NCBI RefSeq assembly: GCF_008728835.1
Contig: NZ_CP042582.1
Location: forward strand, 2,259,001 to 2,323,000
DNA: 64,000 nucleotides
Reading direction: 5' to 3'
From: Hypericibacter adhaerens
GTDB lineage: Bacteria > Pseudomonadota > Alphaproteobacteria > Dongiales > Dongiaceae
Shown: piece by piece, positions 16,576 through 25,318 of the stretch
How positions within the stretch are numbered: position 1 is the first letter of the stretch
How the letters are laid out: each line of letters begins with the position of its first letter
Notes under the pieces: generated by a model
The model's input: the letters and a program-made list of their open reading frames with translations, nothing else
What the model was told of the DNA's origin: nothing
The model's database searches: none
Position numbers and translations under genes: made by a program

Positions 16576-16599
16576 AAAATATGTTCAAGAACATATTTT
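16576..16599. promoter_or_regulatory. Perfect 11-bp palindromic operator between the VOC and TetR genes
   Basis: AAAATATGTTC (16576-16586) and GAACATATTTT (16589-16599) are exact inverted copies with two bases between. The AT-rich site stands out in GC-rich surroundings, lies 54 bp before the VOC start and 42 bp before the TetR start, and has the size of a TetR operator. It very probably binds the TetR protein and controls both genes. Confidence 0.85.
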
Positions 16600-16640
16600 A
16601 ATGCCGGCCCATTCTCGTCATGACAGGGAGGTGACGGACC

Positions 16641-17252
16641 ATGCCCTATCCCCAGGATCATCGGCAGGAAACCCGCGAGCGCATCCTCGCCAGCGCCCGG
16701 CGGCTGTTCAACCGCAAAGGCCTGTCCGAGGTCTCGATCGACGAGGTGATGGCCGGGGCCGGCCTCACCCGCGGCGGCTTCTACAGCTATTTCACCAGCA
16801 AGGACGAGCTCTACGCCGAGGCGATCACCGTCTTCACGCGGCGCTTCCCGAGCGAGCCCTGGCAATGCGGCAAGGAGGGCGCGCCGCCGCCGGCCGACCG
16901 TCCGCTGGCCGCCAGCATCGTCGACGCCTATCTGTCGCGGGCCCATTTCGACGATATCGAGGGATCCTGCCCCATGCTGGGCCTGCCCAGCGACGTGGCG
17001 CGCGGCGGCCGGGCGGTGAAGGCCGCCTATCGCGAGGTGCTGGGCATGATGGTCGGCGCCTTCTCGGCCCATCTCGGGCCCGACCGCAAGGCCGCCTATG
17101 AGCGGGCGCTCGGCATCGCCGCACTCTGCGTCGGCGGCATGGTGCTGGCCCGCGCGGTCGACGATCCGGTCCTGGCCGACGATCTGCGCGAGGCCGCGCG
17201 CAAGATGGCGCAATCGATCGGCGCCTGGGACCGGACGCCCGAGCCGGCCTGA
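16641..17252 (+). CDS. TetR-family transcriptional regulator
   Basis: A 203-residue TetR protein. The N-terminal HTH spans about residues 10-55 (RERILASARRLFNRKGLSEV, then VMAGAGLTRGGFYSYFTSKD), followed by a helical ligand domain with a CPMLGLPSDVARGG segment that is typical of the AcrR/NemR-like branch. The ATG follows GACAGGGAGGTGACGG closely. It is divergent from the VOC gene and separated from it by a perfect palindrome, so it should repress both the VOC gene and itself. NemR-like proteins respond to electrophiles through cysteines, and this protein has few (for example in SCPML), which is compatible with but does not prove such sensing. Confidence 0.9.
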   Translation: MPYPQDHRQETRERILASARRLFNRKGLSEVSIDEVMAGAGLTRGGFYSYFTSKDELYAEAITVFTRRFPSEPWQCGKEGAPPPADRPLAASIVDAYLSRAHFDDIEGSCPMLGLPSDVARGGRAVKAAYREVLGMMVGAFSAHLGPDRKAAYERALGIAALCVGGMVLARAVDDPVLADDLREAARKMAQSIGAWDRTPEPA

Positions 17253-17387
17253 CGCGTCACGCCGGCCGAAACCGGCGGAATCCACAGGAATCCGGTCCGG
17301 CTGGCAAGAGAGGCCGCGGCTTTGCTAGCTTGCGGGGAAGGCGGGGCGAAGACCTCGCGCAAAGACCTTCCCCTGGGAGCTGACCTT

Positions 17388-18305
17388 TTGGCCGTCATCC
17401 GCGAATTTCGCCCTGTCCATCGTCCCAAGCCGGCACCGGGCCCGAGGCGCCGTGGCGCATCCGGCCGGTCGCGGCCGGCCTCGTTGACAGCGGCGATCCT
17501 CGATCCCGCGGCTCTGGGCGGGCTGGTCGAGCATCTCGAGACCGAAAGCTTCTTCGACCGGCTGCATGCCCTCCTGAACACGGTGCTCCATATCGACAAT
17601 CTGGTGGCGATCGTGTTCCGCCCGGAAGGCTCGCCGCTCATCCTGCATCAGAAGTCGCCGCAGCAGCCGAACTTCTTCCGGATGATGTATGCGCAAGGCG
17701 CCTATCTGCTCGATCCCTTCTATCTCGCCAGCCGGGACGAGCGGCGGACCGGCATCCATCGCTTGAAGCATCTGGCGCCCGATCGCTTCGCCGAGAGCGA
17801 GTTCTATCGCAGCTACTATGCCAAGGTCTCGATGATCGACGAGATCGGGCTGCTCTGGCCGTTCGACGACGAGCTGACCCTGCATCTGTCCCTGGGACGC
17901 CGCCTCGGTTCCGAGCGCTTCGACACCCGCGAGTTCGCGGCCTTCTCGCATATCGCGCCGCTCCTGGGCGCGCTGCTGCGCCGGCAGGCCCGGGGCGCCG
18001 TCGACGCCTGGCGCGAGGGCGACACGTCCGGGGATGTGGCGGAAACCGGCGAGCCCTTCAGCAACATCGCGCAGGATTGGCTCAAGGATTTCCACGCCAC
18101 CGCGCGCGAGACCGAGATCGCGGCCCTCATCCTGCAGGGCCATTCCAACATCTCGATCGGCCAGGCCCTCAAGATCAGCGGCGAGACGGTCAAGGTCCAC
18201 CGCAAGCATCTCTACGCGAAGCTGGCGATCTCGTCGCAGACCGAGCTGTTCCTGCTCTTCATCGACCGCATCAAGAAGTTCTCGGCGGCCCGGCGCCGGG
18301 CCTAG
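17388..18305 (+). CDS. LuxR-type (GerE HTH) regulator with unassigned N-terminal domain
   Basis: A protein of about 305 residues. The C-terminal 65 residues are a LuxR/GerE HTH (FHATARETEIAALILQGHSN, ISIGQALKISGETVKVHRKH, LYAKLAISSQTELFLLFI). The first 230 residues are predicted mixed alpha/beta and include FYRSYYAKVSMIDEIG and LHLSLGRRLGSERFD, but I do not recognise the domain; it lacks the usual response-regulator Asp pattern. The start is uncertain. TTG at 17388 is chosen because GGGAG precedes it at good spacing; TTG at 17322 is the upstream alternative. It is followed by the deacetylase gene 94 bp later on the same strand. Confidence 0.78.
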   Translation: MAVIREFRPVHRPKPAPGPRRRGASGRSRPASLTAAILDPAALGGLVEHLETESFFDRLHALLNTVLHIDNLVAIVFRPEGSPLILHQKSPQQPNFFRMMYAQGAYLLDPFYLASRDERRTGIHRLKHLAPDRFAESEFYRSYYAKVSMIDEIGLLWPFDDELTLHLSLGRRLGSERFDTREFAAFSHIAPLLGALLRRQARGAVDAWREGDTSGDVAETGEPFSNIAQDWLKDFHATARETEIAALILQGHSNISIGQALKISGETVKVHRKHLYAKLAISSQTELFLLFIDRIKKFSAARRRA

Positions 18306-18399
18306 GGCCGGCCTACCGTCGGCAGGGTATTGGGCCGCGGGTCGGGGCGGGCATAATGGGATCGGGCTGAATAAATCGGGCGGGCAAGGAGGTGCCATC

Positions 18400-19287
18400 A
18401 TGACGTTGAGCTGCGCATTGACCTTCGATTTCGACGCCATGTCGGTCTGGGTGGGCTCCTACAAGGCGCGCAACCCTTCCGTGGTGTCGCGGGGCGAGTT
18501 CTGCGCCGTTTCCATCCCGCGCATCCTCGACCTCCTGGCCAAGCACCGCATCCCCGGGACCTTCTGCGTGCCGGGCCACACGGCGCTGGCCTATCCCGAG
18601 CTGATCAAGCGGATCCATGGCGAGGGCCACGAAATCGCCCATCACGGCTGGGTCCATGAGAACCCGGCCGATTTCGACGAGGCCGGCGAGCGGCGCAACA
18701 TGGAGCTGGGGCTGGAGGCGCTGCAGAAGGCGGCCGGCGTGCGGCCCAAGGGCTACCGCTCGCCCTCCTGGGATTTCAGCCAGCACACCATCAAGATCCT
18801 GCTCGATTACGGCTTCTCCTATGACTCGAGCCTGATGGGCGGCGATTTCATTCCCTACTATGCGCGCGTCGGCGACAAGTATGACGACAAGACGCCCTAT
18901 GTCTTCGGCGCCAATGTCGATCTGGTCGAGCTGCCGATCACCTGGCTCCTGGACGACTTCCCGCATTTCGAGTTCGTCGATCGCGATTGCCAGGGCTTGG
19001 CCTCGGCCTCCAAGGTGGAGGAGATCTGGCGCGACGAGTTCGACTATGCACATGAGAACGCGCCGGGCGGCCTGTTCAACCTGACCATGCATCCGCAGGT
19101 GATCGGTCGCGGCTATCGCATGAAGATGCTCGAGCGGCTGATCGAGCATTACAAGAGCTTCGGCGACGTCGAGTTCACGACATTGGACGGCTATGTCGAA
19201 GGCTGGCGCAAGGCCAACCCGCTGGAGGTGTGGCGGAATTCGGGCGCGATCCAGGCCCAGCCGGCCTCGCACCGGGTCCCGGCCTGA
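18400..19287 (+). CDS. Polysaccharide deacetylase-family (CE4-like) hydrolase
   Basis: A 295-residue NodB-homology enzyme of the PuuE/HpPgdA-like branch. The metal and catalytic signatures are TFDFDAMSVWVGS near the start (the Asp pair), GTFCVPGHTA, and GHEIAHHGWVHENP with the His pair; RSPSWDFS is the third motif. The start ATG at 18400 is preceded by AAGGAGGT at ideal spacing. This branch contains allantoinase-like and N-acyl deacetylases as well as peptidoglycan deacetylases; there is no signal peptide, which favours a cytoplasmic small-molecule or polyamine-related substrate. No ureide-pathway genes are nearby. Confidence 0.88.
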   Translation: MTLSCALTFDFDAMSVWVGSYKARNPSVVSRGEFCAVSIPRILDLLAKHRIPGTFCVPGHTALAYPELIKRIHGEGHEIAHHGWVHENPADFDEAGERRNMELGLEALQKAAGVRPKGYRSPSWDFSQHTIKILLDYGFSYDSSLMGGDFIPYYARVGDKYDDKTPYVFGANVDLVELPITWLLDDFPHFEFVDRDCQGLASASKVEEIWRDEFDYAHENAPGGLFNLTMHPQVIGRGYRMKMLERLIEHYKSFGDVEFTTLDGYVEGWRKANPLEVWRNSGAIQAQPASHRVPA

Positions 19288-19295
19288 GTGCCGGA

Positions 19296-19316
19296 CCGGC
19301 CTCGGGTTCAGGCCGG
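19296..19316. terminator. Hairpin between convergent genes
   Basis: CCGGCCT and AGGCCGG flank a seven-base loop at the meeting point of the deacetylase and methyltransferase genes. It overlaps the last codons of the latter. There is no T tract, so termination is only suggested by position. Confidence 0.3.
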
Positions 19317-20114
19317 GCGGACGGCCAGGATGAAGATGCGCTTGAAGGCGAAGAGCGTGCTGCCGTCGGCCTCGGGCGGATAGGCCTTGCGGATGCGCTC
19401 GGCATAATCGGCTTCGAAGCGCGTCTTCTCGTCCTCGTCGAGCGGCTCCATGAAGGGCCTGAGGCCCGTGGCGCGCGTCCAGGTCACGACCGGGTTGTCG
19501 CCCGCGAGCCGCATCAGATAGTCCGTCTCCCAGATCTCGACATTGTCGGCCAGGGGCGCCATCAGCCGGGCATAGAAGGCCGGCTCGGCCACGGGCGCCG
19601 GACGGTCGATCTGTGTCGCGAGCTTGGCCCGCCAGGGGCCCGACTTCGCGGTCTCGATCATCAGCGTGTGGGAGGGGCGGCCATGGTTGCGCGGCATCTG
19701 CACGGCCATGACGCCGCCGGGCCTGACGAGCCCGAACAGGCGGGGAAACAGTGTCTCGTGATGCGGCAGCCATTGCAGCACGGCGTTGGTGAAGAGCAGG
19801 TCCGGCGGCTCGGGCGGCGTCCAGCGGGCGGCATCGCCCTCGACGAAGGCGACCTCCGGCAGCAGCCGGCGGGCCGCGGTCAGCATCGCGGGCGAATTGT
19901 CCATGCCGAGGAGCCGGGATTGCGGCCAGCGCTCGCGCAGCAAGGCCGTGACATTGCCGGCGCCGCAGCCGACATCGAGGATGAAGTCCGGCCGGTCGAG
20001 CGGAACGCGCTGGATCAGGTCCAGCGCCGGACGCTCGCGCTCGCCGGCGAACCGCTTGTAGAGCGCGGGCTGCCAGTCGGGTTTCGCCGGACTGCCGTTC
20101 GCGGAGGCACTCAT
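19308..20114 (-). CDS. tam: Trans-aconitate 2-methyltransferase-like SAM methyltransferase
   Basis: A 268-residue class I SAM methyltransferase. The SAM-binding motif is FILDVGCGAGNVTALL, followed by LLGMDNSPAMLTAARR and LLFTNAVLQWLPHHETLFPR, then GGVMAVQMPRNHGRPSHTLM. The WLPHH and MPRNHG segments and the length are typical of Tam, which methylates trans-aconitate. The ATG at 20114 is used; the longer frame from 20189 overlaps the hydroxylase gene and is rejected. It starts 7 bp after the stop of the PKHD hydroxylase gene, so the two are probably co-transcribed. Confidence 0.88.
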   Translation of the reverse strand: MSASANGSPAKPDWQPALYKRFAGERERPALDLIQRVPLDRPDFILDVGCGAGNVTALLRERWPQSRLLGMDNSPAMLTAARRLLPEVAFVEGDAARWTPPEPPDLLFTNAVLQWLPHHETLFPRLFGLVRPGGVMAVQMPRNHGRPSHTLMIETAKSGPWRAKLATQIDRPAPVAEPAFYARLMAPLADNVEIWETDYLMRLAGDNPVVTWTRATGLRPFMEPLDEDEKTRFEADYAERIRKAYPPEADGSTLFAFKRIFILAVRPA

Positions 20115-20121
20115 GGCGGTA

Positions 20122-20793
20122 TCAGGTGTCCGACCACATGCGCAGCAGGTTGGCGTGGCTCTTCTGCGCGAGATAGGCCTCCTCGGCATCGGGCTGCTTC
20201 TCGTGCAGCCGGCGGCGAACCAGGTCGAGCTCGTAGAGGATCTCGCGCTTGGCGGGATCGCGGACCAGGCTCTGGACCCAGGTCACGGCGCAAAGCCGCT
20301 CGCCGCGCGTGAGCGGCGTGACCTCGTGCAGGCTCGAGGCCGGATAGACCACCGCGGCTCCCATCGGCAGCTTCACCTGCCGCGGCCCGTAGCTGGCATG
20401 GATGGTCAGCTCGCCGCCGTCGTAATCGGTCGGCGGGCAGAGAAACAGCGTCACCGCGATATCGCTGCGCACCGGATTGTCGGCACCCATCACGCCATTG
20501 TCGACATGCTTGCCGTAATGCATGCCCGGGCGGTAGCGGCTGATGAGGCAGGGGCGGATATGCTTGGGCATGGCCGCGCGGCGGAACTCGACGCTCCGCA
20601 GCAGCGCGTCGCGCACGCGCTTCTGGACCTCCGGCTTGTTCTTGTCGCTGCGGGCGAGCTGCTCGTTCTTCTTGACCCGGCGGGCTTGCGAGCCGGCCGT
20701 GGCGATGCCGTCTTCGAAACTGCCCTCGGTGACGAGGTCGCGCAGCTCGGCGATCTCGGCGGCGGTCATGACGTCGGGGATGAAGTAAATCAT
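20122..20793 (-). CDS. PKHD-type Fe(II)/2-oxoglutarate hydroxylase
   Basis: A 223-residue dioxygenase of the PiuC/YbiX family (PKHD-type hydroxylase). The facial triad is H96-x-D98 in GKHVDNG and H156 in SSLHEVTP, and R166 in TRGERL is placed to bind 2-oxoglutarate. The length matches the family (about 225). In other bacteria such genes lie beside TonB siderophore receptors and respond to iron, but here the neighbour is a trans-aconitate methyltransferase gene 7 bp downstream. A second, different 2OG-Fe oxygenase of the window lies at 29327. Confidence 0.93.
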   Translation of the reverse strand: MIYFIPDVMTAAEIAELRDLVTEGSFEDGIATAGSQARRVKKNEQLARSDKNKPEVQKRVRDALLRSVEFRRAAMPKHIRPCLISRYRPGMHYGKHVDNGVMGADNPVRSDIAVTLFLCPPTDYDGGELTIHASYGPRQVKLPMGAAVVYPASSLHEVTPLTRGERLCAVTWVQSLVRDPAKREILYELDLVRRRLHEKQPDAEEAYLAQKSHANLLRMWSDT

Positions 20794-20904
20794 CGTGAGG
20801 CAGGCCGGGCCTTGTCGGTCGCGAGGAAAGCGGTCGGTCGGCCCGTATCTTGGCGGTGGCGGGCGGGCGCGGCAAGGCTCCTGACGCGGCGTCTGCCGCC
20901 GGCC

Positions 20905-23601
20905 TCAAGACGCTGCCGGACCGGGCGCGGCGAGATCGAGCGTCACCCGCAAGGCATCCGCGCGGTCCGATTCGAGCTCGGTGCGGAATCCGAGGCGGCG
21001 GCAGATGTCGATCATCGCCAGGTTCTCGTTGAGGACGATGCCGACGATCCGGCGGATGCCGCGCCCGCGCGCATAGGCGATGATCTTCTCCATCAGCCGG
21101 GTGCCGATGCCGTGTCCCGCCAACTGGTCGAGAACCGCGATGGCGAACTCGGCGCTGTCATTGTCGGGATCGGCGCTGATCCGCACCACGGCGAAGATCT
21201 CGGCCTGGCCGGCCGGTCCCGGGCCGACCAGGACCAGCGCCATCTCCCGTTCGTAATCGATCTGGGTCAGCCGCGCGCGCAGATAGGGCGGCACCTCCTT
21301 GAGCGGCGCGAAGAAGCGCATCCGGACGGATTCGGGCGACATGCGCGCGAAGGCCGCCGCGAGCTGCGGCTCGTCCTCGGGCAGGATCGGGCGCAGCAGC
21401 AGCGTGCCGCCGCCGTCCGGCATCGGGAACGGCTCCTCGAGCCGGCGCGGATAGGGACGGATGGCGAGGCGCGAGCTGCCCGGCCGGGCGGCAGGTTTCA
21501 GGCGCAGGCGGCTGTCCACGGCGAGCACGCCCTTGGCATCGGCCAGCAGCGGGTTGATGTCCAGCTCGGCGACGTCGGGCAGGTCGATCGCGATCTGCGA
21601 CAGCTTGACGAGGGTCAGCGCGATGGCGTCGAGGTCGGCGGCGGGCCGGTCGCGATAACCCTGGAGCAGGCGGAAGATCCGGGTCCGGGCCATGAGCTCG
21701 CGCGCCAGCGCCATGTTGAGCGGCGGGAGCGCGATGGCCCGGTCGGCGACGACCTCGACGGAGGTGCCGCCGCTGCCGAACAGCACGACCGGCCCGAAGG
21801 TGGGATCGTCGGTGAGCCCCAGGATCAGTTCGTGGGCGGTCGCGCGGTGGATCATGGGCTCGACGGTAAAGCCTTCGATGCGGGCGCCGGGGCTGAGGCG
21901 CTCGACCCGCTCGCGCATGGCGAGCACGGCGACGGCGACGTCGCTCGGCGATTCGAGATTGAGCGAGACGCCGCCCACGTCGGATTTGTGCGAGATGTCG
22001 GGCGATCGGATCTTGAGGGCGACCGGCTGGCCGATCCGGCGCTGCGCGTCCGCGGCCTCGGCCCCCGTCGCGGCGACGATGCTCTCGACCGTGGGGATGG
22101 CGAAGGCCTTGAGGATCGCCTGCGCCTCGGGTCCCTGAATCAGGTTGTGCCCGGCCTCGAGAGCCGAAGCGATCGCGGCCTGCGCCGTCGGCAGGTCGGT
22201 GGCGAACTGCTCGGGCACGGAAGGCGGCGTCTGCATCAGCATGTCCTGGTTGCGCCGGTAGCGGACCAGGTGCATGAAGCCGCGGACGGCCTGCTCGGGC
22301 GTCTCGTAGCTGGGGATATGGGCGGCGGCGAAGAGCTGGCGGGCGTCGCGCGCATCCTGCTCGCCGATCCAGCTCACCAGCACCGGCCGCTCCGCCTTCT
22401 TCACGGCCTCGATCACCCTGGCCGCGCTCTTGACGCTCGGCGCCACCGCGGTCGGGCAGTTCAGGACCAGCAGCACGTCCGATCCCGGATCCGTGAGCAG
22501 GGGGCCGATCGCCTGGGCATAGCGCTCCGGCGGCGCGTCGCCGATGATGTCGACGGGGTTACCATGCGACCAACTGGGCGGAAGCACGGCCTCGAGCATG
22601 GCCTGGGTGCCGGGCGAGAGTTCCGCCAGCTTGCCGTTCTGGGCAGCCAGCTCGTCGGTGGCGAGGATGCCGATGCCGCCGCCATTGGTCAGGATCGCGA
22701 GCCGGTCGCCGGCGATGCGCCGGCCGCTGCCGAGCGTTTCGGCGGCCGCGAACAGCTCGTCCAGGCTGAAGACGCGCAGCATGCCGGCGCGCCGGAAGGC
22801 CGCGTCATAGACGGCATCGGCACCGGCCATCGACCCGGTGTGGGAGGCGACCGCCTTGGCGGTCTCGGCGAAGCGGCCGGCCTTGATGACGATGACCGGC
22901 TTGCTGCGCGCGGCGATCCGGGCCGCCGACATGAATTTGCGTGCATGGGTGACGGCCTCGACATAGAGCAGGATGGCCCGGGTTTCTGGATCGCTCGCCA
23001 GGTGATCGAGCATGTCGCCGAAATCGACATCGGCCATCTCGCCCATCGAGACCATGCAGGAGAAGCCGATGCCGCGCGGCTTGGCCCAATCGAGCACCGA
23101 GGTGATGATCGCGCCCGATTGGGACAGGAATGCGATCGGCCCCCGCAGCGGATCGAGATGCGCGAAGCTGGCATTGAGCGAGAGGCCCGGCAGCATGAGG
23201 CCGACGCAGTTGGGACCCAGGATGCGCAGCAGATGCGGCCGGGCCGCGTCGAGCATGGCCTGGGTGAGCGCACGGCCTTCGGCACTCGAGCCGAAACCGT
23301 TGCCGATCACGACCGCGGCCTTGCAGCCGATGGCGCCCAGCTCGGCGATGATCGCCGGCACGGTCGGCGCGGGCGTGGCGACGACGGCCAGATCGGGCAC
23401 GAAACCCAGCGCCGAGGCGCTGGCCGCGACCGGGCGGCCGAAGATATCGGCGTGGCGCGGATTGACCAGGCCGACCGGCCCCTTGAACTGATGCAGCAGA
23501 TTGCGGGTCAGTACGCCCCCCACGCTGTCGCGCTTCGGGCTGGCGCCGATCAGGGCCACGCTCGCCGGTTTCATCAGCTTGTCGAAATTGCGGATGGTCA
23601 T
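20905..23601 (-). CDS. ADP-forming acyl-CoA synthetase fused to GNAT acetyltransferase
   Basis: A protein of 898 residues in three parts: an NDP-forming acyl-CoA synthetase alpha-type region (CoA-binding Rossmann domain from SVALIGASPKRDSVGG, with the phosphohistidine candidate H254 in ASHTGSMAG), an ATP-grasp beta-type region (about residues 480-700; VALKIRSPDISHKSDVGGVS), and a C-terminal GNAT domain (about 735-880; LDQLAGHGIGTRLMEKIIAY). This fusion resembles the Pat/AcP lysine acetyltransferases. ATG at 23601 is used; the frame runs up to 23655. It is followed upstream by the FNR-type regulator on the same strand 266 bp away. It may make ATP from acyl-CoA under low oxygen or acetylate metabolic enzymes. 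A long open frame on the opposite strand is a codon-bias mirror. Confidence 0.9.
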   Translation of the reverse strand: MTIRNFDKLMKPASVALIGASPKRDSVGGVLTRNLLHQFKGPVGLVNPRHADIFGRPVAASASALGFVPDLAVVATPAPTVPAIIAELGAIGCKAAVVIGNGFGSSAEGRALTQAMLDAARPHLLRILGPNCVGLMLPGLSLNASFAHLDPLRGPIAFLSQSGAIITSVLDWAKPRGIGFSCMVSMGEMADVDFGDMLDHLASDPETRAILLYVEAVTHARKFMSAARIAARSKPVIVIKAGRFAETAKAVASHTGSMAGADAVYDAAFRRAGMLRVFSLDELFAAAETLGSGRRIAGDRLAILTNGGGIGILATDELAAQNGKLAELSPGTQAMLEAVLPPSWSHGNPVDIIGDAPPERYAQAIGPLLTDPGSDVLLVLNCPTAVAPSVKSAARVIEAVKKAERPVLVSWIGEQDARDARQLFAAAHIPSYETPEQAVRGFMHLVRYRRNQDMLMQTPPSVPEQFATDLPTAQAAIASALEAGHNLIQGPEAQAILKAFAIPTVESIVAATGAEAADAQRRIGQPVALKIRSPDISHKSDVGGVSLNLESPSDVAVAVLAMRERVERLSPGARIEGFTVEPMIHRATAHELILGLTDDPTFGPVVLFGSGGTSVEVVADRAIALPPLNMALARELMARTRIFRLLQGYRDRPAADLDAIALTLVKLSQIAIDLPDVAELDINPLLADAKGVLAVDSRLRLKPAARPGSSRLAIRPYPRRLEEPFPMPDGGGTLLLRPILPEDEPQLAAAFARMSPESVRMRFFAPLKEVPPYLRARLTQIDYEREMALVLVGPGPAGQAEIFAVVRISADPDNDSAEFAIAVLDQLAGHGIGTRLMEKIIAYARGRGIRRIVGIVLNENLAMIDICRRLGFRTELESDRADALRVTLDLAAPGPAAS

Positions 23602-23867
23602 GGCAGTCCCTGATGGCTGGCGATCGCGTCCTGCCGATGGATCAAGGCCTCGCATGGCCGGGCTGGCGCGAACGGCGCGCCTGCCGACCCGGCGAGGGAA
23701 CAGTAAACAGGATAGCGGCGATCGATGGCAAATGGCCGAAGAGACGGGGCGCGAAGCTTCGGCGATGCACCGGTGTCGTTCAAATGTCCGCGCGGCGCGG
23801 GAATGTTCGGGGCGGCGATGGGGTCGAACGGTGAGGAGGCGAGCCCGGCGGCTACCGAGGCGCGCCG

Positions 23868-24620
23868 CTAGGCGGCGTCGCTGTTGCCGCCGGCGATCAA
23901 GCCATCGAGCGCCGACCGGTCGGTGAGCTGAACCAGACCGTTGCCCTCCAGGGCGATGATCTTCGCCTTGCGCAGCCGGGTGAAGGTGCGGCTGACGGTC
24001 TCGGTGGTGAGCCCGAGGAAATCCGCGATGTCGGTGCGGCTCATTGCCAGGCTGACGGGATTGCCCGGAAAGCCATGGCGCTGGGCCCGCTCGGACAGGC
24101 TGACCAGGAAGGAGGCGACGCGCTCCATCGCCGTCTTGCGCCCCAGAAGGAGCATCTGGTCCTGGGCCGCCACCAGCTCATGGGCCGCTTCGCCCAGGAG
24201 CCGGTGCTCGAGATTGGGGATGTCGGCCAGCAGGGTCTCGATGTCGCGCCGGCCCATCCGGCAGAGCTTGGTGCCGGTGATCGCCTCCGCCGAGTAGGCG
24301 TAGGTGGCATTGAGCGCGATGCCCAGGAAGTCGCCCGGAAACAGGAATCCGGTAATCTGGCGGCGGCCGTCCGGCAGGAGCTTGATCAGGCGGACAGCGC
24401 CGGTGAGGACGTTGAAGAGGTTGTCGGCCGGCTCGCCCTCGCTGAAGATCAGCTGGCCTTCTTCGTACTGTGCCTCCCGGACGATGCGCTGCATGCGCTC
24501 GAGCTCGCCGGGTGCGAGCGAGCTGCAGACCCCGATCGCCCGGATCTCGCAGTCGGCACAGCCCGTGGTGATCGCCCGATCCTGCCGCGGTTTGGCCAGC
24601 GGCGACGCCGTGTTTCCCAT
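23868..24620 (-). CDS. FNR/FixK-type oxygen-responsive regulator with intact cysteine set
   Basis: A 250-residue Crp/Fnr regulator starting at the ATG at 24620; the open frame continues upstream to 24791 but crosses the FNR box. The N-terminal cysteines C21, C24 and C32 (CADCEIRAIGVC, C-x2-C-x7-C) plus C120 form the set that binds an oxygen-labile 4Fe-4S cluster in FNR/FnrN proteins. The cNMP-like barrel runs to about 145, then the dimer helix, then the HTH (MSRTDIADFLGLTTETVSRT). An almost perfect FNR box lies 91 bp upstream, so autoregulation is likely. The nearby genes (GNAT, MBL RNase-like, phosphorylase, Hsp20, acyl-CoA synthetase) look like its regulon. Confidence 0.92.
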   Translation of the reverse strand: MGNTASPLAKPRQDRAITTGCADCEIRAIGVCSSLAPGELERMQRIVREAQYEEGQLIFSEGEPADNLFNVLTGAVRLIKLLPDGRRQITGFLFPGDFLGIALNATYAYSAEAITGTKLCRMGRRDIETLLADIPNLEHRLLGEAAHELVAAQDQMLLLGRKTAMERVASFLVSLSERAQRHGFPGNPVSLAMSRTDIADFLGLTTETVSRTFTRLRKAKIIALEGNGLVQLTDRSALDGLIAGGNSDAA

Positions 24621-24710
24621 GGTCCGCCACCCGTTCGGAATTGGGTCCGGGCATTCTGTAGAACCAGGGACAGGGATACAACCCGAAGCGGCTCGTTGCG
24701 GCGCGACAGT

Positions 24711-24724
24711 TTGATCCAGATCAT
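24711..24724. promoter_or_regulatory. FNR box between the FNR-type regulator and the GNAT gene
   Basis: TTGATCCAGATCAT matches TTGAT-N4-ATCAA at 9 of 10 defined positions. It lies 91 bp before the regulator start and 66 bp before the GNAT start. It can serve both directions, giving autoregulation and control of the GNAT gene. Confidence 0.8.
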
Positions 24725-24789
24725 CGTAGCGCGGGCGCCACGAGGCCAGAATTCCGCCGAACTGCAACCGGATTGCAACCGGATCCGCC

Positions 24790-25281
24790 ATGTCCCTCAG
24801 ATTGCAGACCGTTCTGCTGCATGCCGCCGAGGCCGACCGGGCCTACCCGATCGTTCAGCTCGCCACCGGCATCTCGCTCGCGCGCTGGCGCGCCTTTGTG
24901 TCGCAGCGTACCGGCGACGAGGACGGCAGCGCCGGGATCATGGTGGCCCAGGATTCGCACGGCTATATCCAGGGAATCGGCAGCTTCTACGCGACGGAGG
25001 ATCTGCGCCACGGATCCTGCCTGGTCGTGGACAATCTGCTGGCGCTCGATCTCCTGGGCGGGCAGGGCGTGTCGAAGTTCCTGCTGCGCCGGCTGATCAC
25101 CTTCGCCCGCGAGCATGATTTGCAGGCGATCGAGACCCATCTTCCCCGCGGCGGCTTCATCATCCGCAGCGCGTCGGAAGGGCTTTCCCGATTGCTGCTC
25201 AATGACGGCCATCACCTGGAGGGCGTATGGGCCATGCTGCCGCTGGATCACCGGCCGCAGGCGGACCCGGCGGCCCATTGA
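24790..25281 (+). CDS. GNAT-like acetyltransferase family protein
   Basis: A 163-residue protein with GNAT features: a central strand SAGIMVAQDSHGYIQGIGSF and LVVDNLLALDLLGGQGVSKF followed by a helix and HDLQAIETHLP. The pyrophosphate-binding Q/R-x2-G-x-G/A loop appears in a weak form (GGQGVSKF). The start is the ATG at 24790. The gene is divergent from the FNR-type regulator and shares an FNR box with it, so it should be induced at low oxygen. The target of acetylation, if any, is not known. It is convergent with the MBL gene, with 37 bp between stops. Confidence 0.72.
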   Translation: MSLRLQTVLLHAAEADRAYPIVQLATGISLARWRAFVSQRTGDEDGSAGIMVAQDSHGYIQGIGSFYATEDLRHGSCLVVDNLLALDLLGGQGVSKFLLRRLITFAREHDLQAIETHLPRGGFIIRSASEGLSRLLLNDGHHLEGVWAMLPLDHRPQADPAAH

Positions 25282-25318
25282 AAGGGCCGCGATCCGACGC
25301 GGATTCCCCGCCGGGCGT

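Noticed and set aside
16157-16594. Long form of the VOC protein beginning at 16594
   Set aside because: It would place the start upstream of the palindromic operator and add 24 residues with no family counterpart. ATG 16522 has a better ribosome site.
20113-23613. An open frame of 1166 codons on the plus strand
   Set aside because: It lies exactly opposite the acyl-CoA synthetase-GNAT gene and parts of its neighbours. The translation is His/Asp/Gly/Arg-rich with no domains, as expected from the mirror of a GC-rich gene with strong codon bias.
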